In this document: piece by piece, positions 46,160 through 56,500 of the stretch
Layout of the letters: every line of letters begins with the position of its first letter
Numbering within the stretch: the first letter of the stretch is position 1
Origin: Melitaea cinxia
Taxonomy: Eukaryota > Arthropoda > Insecta > Lepidoptera > Nymphalidae
DNA: 64,000 nt
Direction: 5' to 3'
Assembly: GCF_905220565.1 (NCBI RefSeq)
Contig: NC_059409.1
Coordinates: forward strand, 11,340,549 to 11,404,548
Notes under the pieces: generated by a model
Databases searched by the model: none
What the model was told of the DNA's origin: nothing
Seen by the model: the letters and a program-made list of their open reading frames with translations, nothing else
Made by a program: the position numbers and the translations under genes

Positions 46160-46340
46160 ACATGTAAAGTCACTATTCCACGTGGAAGATGTGAGCACGG
46201 CACTTTGTTTGTTTGTAGGGGGTAATCTTCACAAATACTGATCCGATCACGAAATTTCTTTCACTAACAGAAAGTTACACTATTTAGGAGTGACAAAGGC
46301 TATATTTTATTGTAATTGAACAAAAAATTCAGTGAAAAAA
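46160..46340 (+). mobile_element. Helitron fragment interrupted by another Helitron
   Basis: GGGGGTAATCTTCACAAATA and GATCCGATCACGAAATTTCT match the reverse of the element at 60128-60391. It stops where the 46341 Helitron begins. Confidence 0.5.
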
Positions 46341-46547
46341 TCTTATATATAAAATTCTCGTGTCACAATGTTAGTTACAATACTCCTCCGAAACGGCTGG
46401 ACTGATTTTAATGAAATTTTGTTTGCATATCGGGTAGGTCTGAGAATTGGCCAATATCTATTTTTCATACAGCTAAGTTATAATGGGGGGGGAATTAAGG
46501 GGGGTTAATAACATATATAGCAAAACAACGTTTGCGGAGTCGGCTAG
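46341..46547 (+). mobile_element. Complete short Helitron (207 bp)
   Basis: 5' TCTTATATATAAAATTCTCG and 3' GCGGAGTCGGCTAG before T. Nearly collinear with 44870-45074. Confidence 0.75.
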
Positions 46548-46910
46548 TACCTAATAAAATTGCAACGCCTTATGGAATAGCTAAAGACGAAGCTAATTAG
46601 ACTAATGATGTGACAAGTATTATGTTATACGTATACTTATAGCTTGGCAATAATTTCATTATATGAACATCTGTGAACATGTTGAAGACGTTTTTCCTAA
46701 GCTGTGAAAAAAATACTTAAATCTATTTTTAAGCTGATTTTGTTTAAATAGAGGAGCTACTTCGATAGACTCGTTTCAAATAAAACTGCGCGTAAGCTTG
46801 GCTATAATTTATAATGAAAATATTCTACAAGATTCGGTTTTTTAATCGTATGTAGTGATCTATAATACTTGTAGAGTCCCCCATTTAAGAGAACGCAATT
46901 AGGAGTCGAA

Positions 46911-46948
<38 letters not shown>

Positions 46949-47565
46949 TAATAATTGTGTTTGCTCGCAAACGAAAAAAAAACCGACTTCAATTACATCG
47001 ACAAGTAATACAACGTAGATCGACGAAAAAATAGTCAAGCAACTACGCGTTATTAAAGATTACACAAAAAGTAGTTATCAGATCTCGATAAAATTTATAT
47101 GTGACCACATGATAAACATCAGCTTTCGATTAAATTAAAAATTATCAAAATCGGTACACCCAGTAAAAAGTTATTACGGATTTTTGAGAGTTTCCCTCGA
47201 TTCCTCTGGGGTCCCATCATCAGATCTTAGTTTCCTTATCACGGTACCAAACTAGGAATATTCCCTTTCCAACAAAAAAAGAATTATCAAAATCGGTATA
47301 TCCAGTAGAAAGTTATGCGGTATAATACAACGTAGGTCGACGAAAAAAGCGTCAAGTAAAAACACATTATTAGATATAACTCGAAAAGTAGTTGTTAGAT
47401 CTCAAATAAATTTAAATGGGACCAATTGGCACACACCACCTTTCGATTAAAACAAAATTTGTCGAAATCGGTCCACACGGGCAAAAGTTCTGATGTAACA
47501 TACATAAAAAAAAAAAAAAATACAGTCGAATTGAGAACCTCCTCCTTTTTTGGAAGTCGGTTAAA
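46949..47565 (+). repeat. Family D repeat, most complete copy
   Basis: The left end has AAAACCGACTTCAATTACAT. The right end, after poly-A, has TACAGTCGAATTGAGAACCT and TTTTTTGGAAGTCGGTTAAA. The termini AACCGACTTC and GAAGTCGGTT are inverted repeats, suggesting a TIR-type non-autonomous element. Preceded by an AT microsatellite (46913-46942). Other copies: 20225-22000, 23148-23390, 37845-37905, 45245-45930. Confidence 0.7.
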
Positions 47566-49429
47566 AAAAAAACTTTATGAAGTATATTGATAACTATTCG
47601 TTAATTGTTCCTATCATTAAACTCTGTGTATGCACATGAATAATGCTTATTACCCATATATGTATAGGAGTTGCTTATAATTACGGTTATCAGTTTACTA
47701 GTTATACCGATGCCTGCTGACGTTCTTGCACTTAAGTATAGTATAATAGTGGAGTATTTATAGTTTTATTATTCACATTTACAAAAAAGTTTAGTTTTTT
47801 TTTTTTTTTAAATCAATGCTTCTGTTCTCCTCCATATAAATAGTAAAAAATCTTGGGGCACTTAACTATAGTTCAACCTGACCAGTGTAGTCCATTATCG
47901 TAAGACCGACTAACCTTAATGTGGTGTCGAGTTCTTTGTATACAAGTGTCACGCTACACACGGTATTCCAGTCGAAAGTGTGGTAAGTAAAGCCGCGTAC
48001 CTTACAGAATTAATACACAATATTAATTTAAAGTCACACACAGCGACACACCACCACCACCACCTTGATAATAAGGTAGATTCATGTATGTAGACATTTC
48101 AATAGTGATACATGTTTTCAATACAATGCGTGCTATAGTTGGCAATTTTATCACCAGTCTTGACAAAAAAGCAGTCTAGAGTTAAGAGCGGAATGAGCGA
48201 AAAGGCGAATTTACGGATGACAGAATTTATAAGATAACTGAATGCTTTTGTGGTGGATAGTGTCTAAGTGACGAGCTTATACTTACTCGTACATGTGTAA
48301 ATTTACTTGTGCGTGAATACAATAATAGTCTATTTTTATTTTAGCCCAAAACGTTATTGAACTGTGTGACGATAGTTCCGAAGGAATCAACAGGTTCTAT
48401 ACTAAAAGGTGAAAAACTATGTAACAAAAAAACCGGCCACTTCACCGGTTACTACGGGGACTATTAGGTAGTACCTACTAAACTGTAGTGGGAGCACAAA
48501 TGGTGTTAAAGTGCAAATTTGTAGGAACCGAAATCTTCATATCCAACCTGATACCCCAATTATAGACTATTATTGTAATACAAAATTACACTATAGACTG
48601 TAATTAAATATAACATTAAATTACATTATATCCAAATATATATTTATATGTATTTTTACATGTACGAGTAATATTATATACCTATATATTGTATTATACA
48701 TCATTATATTTATTAATTAAAGTTTATTTAATTAAATTTACACTGTTCATAAATAGTAAGTATCTATCTTTTGCAAAAAGTTATCTGTTAGAGGTTGATA
48801 TAAGCAATAAGACCGCCTTTGCGGACTTATATACGTTTTGTGTACGTATTTTTTTATTATTTACTGTGATTATGGTGACTGCAATAAAGTTTTTATTTAT
48901 CTATAAAAAACTTCAGTTGGTTCAATACAAGTATGAACACCTACAATTGGCCTTGCAATTATATAATTACGTTGTAGATAATTTAGTTTTGTTTCTTACC
49001 AGTGCGAAATATAACGTTTTCTAACATTTATGTGCAATAGTATGTATATACATATACTGCAACACAATGTAAACACTTCCTTTGAGGAGACGAGTAATTG
49101 AGATAACGTACATTTATTTGGCTTGCAAGTATCAAGCGCTATAAGTTTTTTACTTCCAAATCTATCTTTTTACAGTTTATTAAATTTATTTATTTTTAAG
49201 TTTATTTTATTTGTTGTAAGTTCTTTTTTGTTAACAAAGTAACTATATATTTAGTAAAATAATGTCTGTTATTTAAATACATAGAACTTTTTCATTTACT
49301 TTAATGTAGTAAGTTTTTAAGTGCATTTTAATATGAAATTATAATGTGAGTACTTAGTCTAGGTAAGGCATCTTACTTGTCATACTCGTATAGTGTTTTA
49401 CTGTCGATCTCACATTCTATATATTTACT
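47566..49429. other. No gene confirmed; possible untranslated exon near 47990
   Basis: AAAGTGTGGTAAGTAAAGCC near 47978-47998 contains a strong donor and could end an untranslated exon of the aldehyde oxidase gene downstream, but nothing else supports that. A 111-codon frame at 48689-49024 has no ATG at its start and low-complexity hydrophobic content. A CAC repeat lies at 48047-48063. Confidence 0.3.
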
Positions 49430-49619
49430 AGCTGTGCCCGCAATTTCGTCCGCGTGGAATTTAACAAAAAGTTATTGCTCAGTTCGCAGAGTTATAAAAT
49501 AAATAAATTTCTAAAACAAAAGTTGTAGGCTACTAGTAGTAGTCACTATTTAAAACACCACCTATCTGCCAGCGAAAGTCACGTCAAAAACGGTCCAGCC
49601 GTTTCACAGATTAGCCGGA

Positions 49620-49651
<32 letters not shown>

Positions 49652-49790
49652 ATAAACAAAAATTGTAAAAAGTGTCATTTTGGTATATATACCGTGTACA
49701 TGCATATGCATTTCGTGAAAAGCGGTTATTTTAATTTTACAAACAGACACTCTAATTTTAATTATTTGTATAAATATTATACGAAACCTA
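49430..49790 (+). repeat. Helitron-like remnant with CAGA microsatellite
   Basis: TAGCTGTGCCCGCAATTTCG begins a common lepidopteran repeat end. CCAGCCGTTTCACAGATTAG is followed by about seven CAGA units at 49621-49650 and ACAAAAATTGTAAAAAG. Confidence 0.5.
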
Positions 49791-49799
49791 AAAGCAGCG

Positions 49800-52455
49800 G
49801 AATTTTGGTAGAATGAATTCAGATAGTTTACTGTTAGACGCACGTGAACTGAACTGGTCTATAATTTATAGCGAAACGGATATCGACAAAAAAATAGAAA
49901 TATTTAATAGCCTACTAGCTAATTTATATGACAAACATGCCCCAGTAAGACCTGTTAAAATTAAGCATCTTCCTGCACCTTGGATGACCAACGAGTTAAA
50001 GTTGTTGATAGCCAAAAAGCACAGGGCTAGGGCAAAGTATAGGAAGTCCAATTCTGATGAGCATCGTGAGAGATACGTAAAAATACGCAATCGCTGTAAT
50101 ACGATGTGTAGGGATGCGCAAAGACGTCATATTCATAAATCGGTTGAGAACGGCAACCCAGCAAAAGTGTGGAAGTTTCTTAAATCACTTGGAGTTGGTA
50201 AGCAAACAAGTAATTATTACTCAGATATTTCTACAGACGAACTAAACCGACATTTTGCTTCACCTGATTCAGACTTTGACGCCAATACAAAGGCTTGCAC
50301 ACTACATCATCTTTCCCAGCTACCAGCTCCTAATCATCCTCCGTTCTTTTTTAGTCAAATTACTGAATGTGATGTTAAGAAGAACATATTATCCATATCG
50401 TCTGATGCCGTTGGTTGCGATAACGTTAGTCGTAAGATGCTGGTACCTATCCTTGATGTAATTCTCCCTGTTCTCACGCATATCTTTAATAGTTCTATTG
50501 ATTCTGGTATTTTTCCCATTACTTGGAAGGATGCTTACGTTATTCCTTTACCTAAAAAATCTAATCCTTCTACTGTTACTGACTTTCGACCAATCTCTAT
50601 CCTTCCTTTTCTTTCCAAAGTCTTCGAACGCATAGTCCACTTTCAACTTACTTTGTATATGACAAAAAATAATCTTCTCAATCCACTTCAATCAGGGTTT
50701 AGAACAGGACACAGCACGACTACTGCCCTTGTCAAAGTCACCGAGGACATCAGATATGGCATGGATAACAAGAAACTTACTGTTCTGACTTTATTAGACT
50801 TCAGTAATGCTTTTAATACGGTAGATCATGACGTACTTCTTAGTACCATGTGTTCATTTAACATATCTCCATCAGTGATTGACTGGTTTCGTAGTTATCT
50901 ACAGAGGCGCCGGCAGAGAGTAAAGATGGCAATAGATCTTTCCTCTTGGTTTAATTTGCCTGTCGGTGTGCCTCAAGGTGGCGTCTTATCACCTCTTCTA
51001 TTTGCCATTTTCATTAACAACATCACGAATAGCATTTCTTCTCTCTACCATTTGTATGCAGATGATTTGCAGATCTATGCTCAGTCTGACCTCGAAAACT
51101 TGCCTGGGGCTATTACTATAATTAATAAAGATCTTGCTGCTGTAGCTGAATGGAGTCGCTGTTATGGTCTTAAATTAAATCCAGTGAAATCGCAAGTTAT
51201 AGTATTGGGTAGTCGGGCTTTTATTTCGAGGATTGACTGGGCTTCTTTACCTCCGGTGCTCATCAATAACACTTCCATACCATATAGTAAGTGCGTTAAA
51301 AATCTTGGCGTTTACATGGACGAGAATATGAACTGGACAACGCAGATTAAAGAAGTGAGTAGAAAAATGTTTTCAACTTGGCATTCGTTAAGACGCTTAC
51401 AATACATGCTACCGACTTCTACTAAAATTGCACTCGCGGAATCTCTTTTCCTGTCTCATCTCGACTATGCCGATGCGTGCTATCCTGACCTTACTGAGCA
51501 ACAACTGACAAAACTTGAGAGGCTCCAAAATTTAGCTATTAGATTCGTATTTTCTTTGCGAAAATACGATCACATATCCGATTTTCGTAAAAAGCTCAAG
51601 TGGTTGCCAATCCGCTTTCGCCGGAATACTAGAATGCTGTCGCTGCTTTACTATGTGCTTAAAAGTGCCCGGGCCCCAGAGTATCTAAGAGAAAAGTTTG
51701 TAGTGCGTGAATCTGACAAGGCACTGCGCTCGAATGATACAACTACGCTGTATATACCTATCCATCATACTGCTTTCTACAATTGCTCTTTTACTGTGCA
51801 GTCAATAATTCTGTGGAATGCTTTGCCTAAAAGTATTAGGGAGGCTAAAACTCTTACATCATTTAAGAAGCTACTTAAAGATTTTTACCTAAATTGTCAG
51901 TGAAAAGCTGGTCTGTGTTAGTAAGTTTACTCGTAGTTATTCGTAAATGTGCTGTCGATAATTATTCAATTTTATATTTATGATTAACTATTATCTACTT
52001 GATAATTAATGTAATAGGTATGTATTTATTTGTGTATTTAACTGTTTATATATTTATAATATATACTATTTATTTATATATTATATATAATGTAATGGGT
52101 ATGTATTTATTTGTGTATTTAATTCTTTATATGTTTATAATATATACTATCTATTTATATATTTATGTATATATGTGTGTATATGTATATATGTATATAT
52201 ATATGTATATATTATTGTATTATTAGATTGTAGAATCTACTTTGTTTTTAATTTTCTGTTTTGCCTTTTGATAACCCTACTCTTTTTATTTTAAAATCTC
52301 CTCTACCCCAAGGTTGTCTGGAAGAAATCGCTTACCTAGCGATAAGACCGCCTTTGTGCATAATATTGTTTTGCAAATTTTATTTTTTAAAGATGTATGT
52401 TATGTTGGCTTGTAATATGCACAATAAAGTATATTTCTTCTTCTTCTTTCTTCTT
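49800..52455 (+). mobile_element. 5'-truncated CR1-like LINE
   Basis: It begins just before the reverse transcriptase part (endonuclease missing). The AT-rich 3'UTR has an 81-bp near-tandem duplication (TGTAATAGGTATG at 52009, TGTAATGGGTATG at 52090). The terminal hairpin GAAATCGCTTACCTAGCGAT is followed by AAGACCGCC, AATAAAGTA and a CTT-rich tail. The same 3' end appears at 13049, 19326, 55515 and 61440. Confidence 0.8.
49813..51903 (+). CDS. LINE reverse transcriptase (open, N-terminally truncated)
   Basis: 696 codons with no stop. Residues about 1-150 are the linker region after the endonuclease (HLPAPWMTNELKLLIAKKHR). The RT domain runs from about 225 to 490: DFRPISILPFLSKVFERIV near 257, LLDFSNAFNTVDHD near 328 (first catalytic Asp), GVPQGGVLSPLLFAIFINN near 385 and YADDLQIY near 415 with the two catalytic aspartates. 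The C-terminal part includes HLDYADACYPDL and FRRNTRMLSLLYYVL, typical of CR1/Jockey-group elements. All catalytic residues are present and the frame is open to the 3'UTR, so the copy is young, but it lacks the apurinic endonuclease and cannot act alone. Not a host gene. Confidence 0.85.
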   Translation: MNSDSLLLDARELNWSIIYSETDIDKKIEIFNSLLANLYDKHAPVRPVKIKHLPAPWMTNELKLLIAKKHRARAKYRKSNSDEHRERYVKIRNRCNTMCRDAQRRHIHKSVENGNPAKVWKFLKSLGVGKQTSNYYSDISTDELNRHFASPDSDFDANTKACTLHHLSQLPAPNHPPFFFSQITECDVKKNILSISSDAVGCDNVSRKMLVPILDVILPVLTHIFNSSIDSGIFPITWKDAYVIPLPKKSNPSTVTDFRPISILPFLSKVFERIVHFQLTLYMTKNNLLNPLQSGFRTGHSTTTALVKVTEDIRYGMDNKKLTVLTLLDFSNAFNTVDHDVLLSTMCSFNISPSVIDWFRSYLQRRRQRVKMAIDLSSWFNLPVGVPQGGVLSPLLFAIFINNITNSISSLYHLYADDLQIYAQSDLENLPGAITIINKDLAAVAEWSRCYGLKLNPVKSQVIVLGSRAFISRIDWASLPPVLINNTSIPYSKCVKNLGVYMDENMNWTTQIKEVSRKMFSTWHSLRRLQYMLPTSTKIALAESLFLSHLDYADACYPDLTEQQLTKLERLQNLAIRFVFSLRKYDHISDFRKKLKWLPIRFRRNTRMLSLLYYVLKSARAPEYLREKFVVRESDKALRSNDTTTLYIPIHHTAFYNCSFTVQSIILWNALPKSIREAKTLTSFKKLLKDFYLNCQ

Positions 52456-52789
52456 CTAAAAGGTCAACCAACTGTTCAGTTAACACTAGATAGGTTATCT
52501 TTAAATTGAATATTAAAAACAAATAAACCTGTATTTTGATATTTGGGAAAGTAATTATAGCTTTATTTATCATACATATTATAACAGACAAAAGTTATGA
52601 AGTCATGTCCCGAAGTGGCGACCATTTCAACCAATGTTACCACTATATTTTGTATGACATTTTCATTTTAGACGGCAAATAACGAATAAACGTAACTATT
52701 ACTAATCTTTTACATATAATAAAATGGTAGGAAAGTTAAAACTGTTCATTGAATATTTTTTAAAAAGAATCTTGGGGTGTGATCTACAA

Positions 52790-53160
52790 TCGATACCGAA
52801 GCCAAAAATATAGTGTTTAGAATTTCTGTCTGTTTGTCTGTTTTTCTGTTTGTCTGTATGTATGTCCGGGATAAACTCAAAAAGTACTGCATGGATTTAC
52901 TTCAAATTTGGCACGAATATTATTAAAAAGTCGGGTCAACATATATTATCACGCTATTACCTACGGGGAACGAGCGGTGTACCTTTAATATTTCTTCAAC
53001 GTATTCTGTAACAACGTGTAATCTGACGACGCATATTTGAGTGCTGTTGTTATTATGTTAATAACCATGCTATAAGCTAGGTTCACACTATAAATAAAGA
53101 CATTCTGTAGTATATTTAGTATCAGCATTGCACCCGTGCGAAGCCGGGGCGGGTCGCTAG
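52790..53160 (+). mobile_element. Helitron, 3' end clear
   Basis: It ends GTGCGAAGCCGGGGCGGGTC then GCTAG before T. A CTGT-rich stretch (TCTGTCTGTTTGTCTG) lies in the 5' half. The exact start is uncertain. Confidence 0.55.
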
Positions 53161-53204
53161 TTAAATTATAATATATATATTTATATATATACTATATACA
53201 ATAT

Positions 53205-53460
53205 TGGTCGCGGGTTCGATTCCCACTCGTAATGAATTTTGTATTTGTACAAATATCAAATATTTGTTTCCGCTCCTAGTGTCCATCCTTATGAGTCTTA
53301 CCACTGACCCACAGAGAGCACGTTAAGCCGTCGGACCTGGTTGTTATTGTACTACTAATAGAGATTATTAAGAACCTACTCATAGTAGAGAATATATCCG
53401 CCAAACTACAGTCGTGGAGCAGCTTGATAGATTAATCTCTAACCCTCCTCCTACCTCGAA
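53205..53460 (+). repeat. tRNA-derived SINE-like repeat, family C, upstream of aldehyde oxidase
   Basis: B-box GGGTTCGATTCCC, then AATATTTGTTTCCGCTCC and a CTACTCATAGTAGAGAATAT segment. It lies about 100 bases before the first coding exon. Confidence 0.65.
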
Positions 53461-53565
53461 TTAATAGAAAAAGACAATTAATCATATTAGTATGCGTTAC
53501 ATAATGTCAATAAATATTTGGTTTACAGTCAATATTTCTATGAGAAAAAAAAGCAGAAAACAACA

Positions 53566-56500
53566 ATGGACAAAATAAATTTCACTATAAACGGAGAACG
53601 CATCACCTTGTGTAAGTACACATGTTTTTGAACTGTTCCAAGAGATTGCGTTAAGCAGTTATAGACACAATTGGAAAAATCTGCATAAAAACTGAGGTTT
53701 GGGTTAGACGTTTGAGAATCACACGTAACCTATATACGCTTAAAGCTCTTATTGATATAAGTTCAAGTCAGAAGTTTTTAAATTCTTTTATCGAAAAAAC
53801 TACTAGAAGGGACTACAGTGGGCACTGTATTAATCTTTATATATTTGTACTCTTCATAAACTACAAAGGGTAGTCTACCTTCTCCATTGGATAAATGTCT
53901 TTTTTATAACGTTCTTCTTGTCTTCTATTAATTTTTATTTACATTTTCAGCTGGGTCTGAATTGTCTCCATTGACTTCACTAAACGACTACTTGCGGAAC
54001 AACCTAGGCCTTGTGGGAACTAAGGCAATGTGCCATGAAGGTGGTTGCGGCGCATGTGTTGTTTCGGTAACGATAACTCATCCTGTGAGTAAGGAAAAAC
54101 AAACTATTTCAGTTAACTCGGTGAGTATTGTTAATTAAATAATATGGTTGATCAAAAATTACGTAAAATATTAAAGCCATTTGGAATGTACCTTGCGCTC
54201 AGTTTTATCTAAATCCAAGCATTGGGAGTCTTATATTGAAAGTAACTTACTTCCACTAATAGGTAATTATTGTATAATACAACTAAGTATACAACTGTGT
54301 AGTCGCTCGGAATAGATATTTGTTTTTGTAGAAATGTTTTTACGGTTTGGATGTCTGTCCTTGTGAGTCTCCCCACCTTGCCTCGGAGAGCACGTTCCGC
54401 TATCAGTCCCGGTTGTTATTATATACACCTACTGATAGCAATCGTTACTCATAGTAGGGAATATATCCTCCAATCCGCAATGGAGCAGCGTGGTGGATTA
54501 AGCTCACAATCCTTCTCTTACATAGAGAAAGTGGCCTATGCCCAGCAGTGGGATGTGAAAGCCTGAATCGATACAACTGTATAAACAAACAATTCCCAAT
54601 ATTATCTATATCAATTATATCAATCTAACACAAAAAATCTTACTGGGGCCTGTTGTGTGAAGCATTTATTTATAATTAAAAAAAAAAACAATCCGAATTC
54701 TCATATACTTACAAGCAATCTTAAGTACTCGTGCTATTGACCAACAAACAAAGCATCACTACTTAAGGTCAGTTAACTCATTGAACGTACAGACACCAAG
54801 CGATAAAAATAAAATACCTACTCACGAGACGAAACATCGCGGGTACAATAATAAATCAATTTTCGCTTCTTTTCGCGAACGTAACCACGTGGAATTAGAG
54901 TCCTTGAAAATTAGTCATATTTATAGCGCGCTATTAACTAAATGATGAAGCTATCAAACAGCGGACACGTGGAAAATTATAATTATACTTACCTACATGA
55001 AGTGCTGAAGAACCCATCGATTAGAAATTTATATTTACTTTTAATTCTTATAATTTAGACCCAATAAACAAGTACAAATAATAATAAACGCCTAACCACA
55101 CATTCCACACTAACCTATCGTAAACGACCGAAGAAACGACCGAACGCGGTTTAAGTCTGCCAGGACCATATGTCACAGATAAAAGAAAAGATTCAACTGA
55201 AGATAGTCAAATTAGAAATAATAAGCACCGAATGTCGTGAGTTTCTTCGCCAGATATATTGTAAATTTCTCAGGTTCTAAGCGGCATACTAAGATGAAAC
55301 ACACACCAGTTTTCAAGTTAGACCTCATGCATTACAAATGTGAGAATCGCATCATATCACATTCAGTAATTTTTGCGTAATGCGTGGATAAGTATACAGA
55401 CAAACAAAATAACTATTCTACTTAATTTGTGGCTTCTAATGGCCCCATGAAGACAGTTCATAATTTTTTTCTCAGACATATTTAGGTATTCTACGTACAG
55501 ACATAAACCGTTTATTATTTATTTATTAACACTTTATTGCACAATACATAAAAGAACTGTACAAAAGGCGGGCTTAACGCTAAAAGCATTCTCTACCAGC
55601 CAACCTTAGGACATACATGAGCAGACTTTTGTAGGTGTGCAAAGCTGAGTATTAGTAAAATTCACATTAAGAAAAAAAGGGAGGAAAAATAAGGTGACGT
55701 TAGTGGCAATCGTTATATTTTATACACAAGCAAATAATTCATATACATACTATACAAATATATACATACGTACATACGTACATACGTACATACGTACATA
55801 CATAATACTTAATAAGATGACGACAATAATATTTTATTATATGTAGGTATAGATTAGTACTGATATTCAGCAAAAGTGTATTTATTTCCTCGTGATGATT
55901 CATTCATTACCCAACTAGGCTCTACTACGCTACAAATTTTCTACAACGTACCATGTCAGAATTTGGAGCATAATACATTTATAAAAAATTTCCAGTGCCT
56001 AGTAGACGTCATCTCTTGTCACGAATGGGAGATCACCACGATAGAGGGGTTGGGAGGTAGAAAACAAGGTTACAATGTGCTGCAGACTAGGTTGGCTGCA
56101 TTCAACGGCACCCAATGTGGGTATTGCACACCTGGCTGGATTATGAGTATGCACAGGTATTGGAATCCAACTGATGATGTATTTTCCTTGTATCAACGTA
56201 ATGTGTTAACCTATGAAACTATTACTCTGGTATTTAAAAAAGGTTCTGCAATTAATATACTGATGTTAATCTATTAATATAAACTTTGATACTTTACAAA
56301 CTATCTCACGAGAGTAAAATTTGTACACAATACATAATTTTGATGCTTTGTTTTTCAAAATTTAATAAACTAAGATTCACAAACATACGCTATAAAAAAT
56401 AGTATATAAGTTTAAATTATCTACACACAATTTTGTACTAGTTTACTCGAGGGATCAAAGAAAAAACTCACCACTAGGCAAATAGAAAGATCGTTTGGTG

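Noticed and set aside
48689..49024. 111-codon hydrophobic frame
   Set aside because: No ATG at the frame start, AT-driven composition, no splice or promoter support.
52790..53160. CTGT repeats as a regulatory microsatellite of the aldehyde oxidase promoter
   Set aside because: They belong to a Helitron body that ends in CTAG, so no promoter role can be supported.
55876..55995. 5' extension of aldehyde oxidase exon 3
   Set aside because: The open frame upstream of 55996 has no family likeness, and a good acceptor (TTTCCAG) sits exactly where the Cys73 codon is expected.
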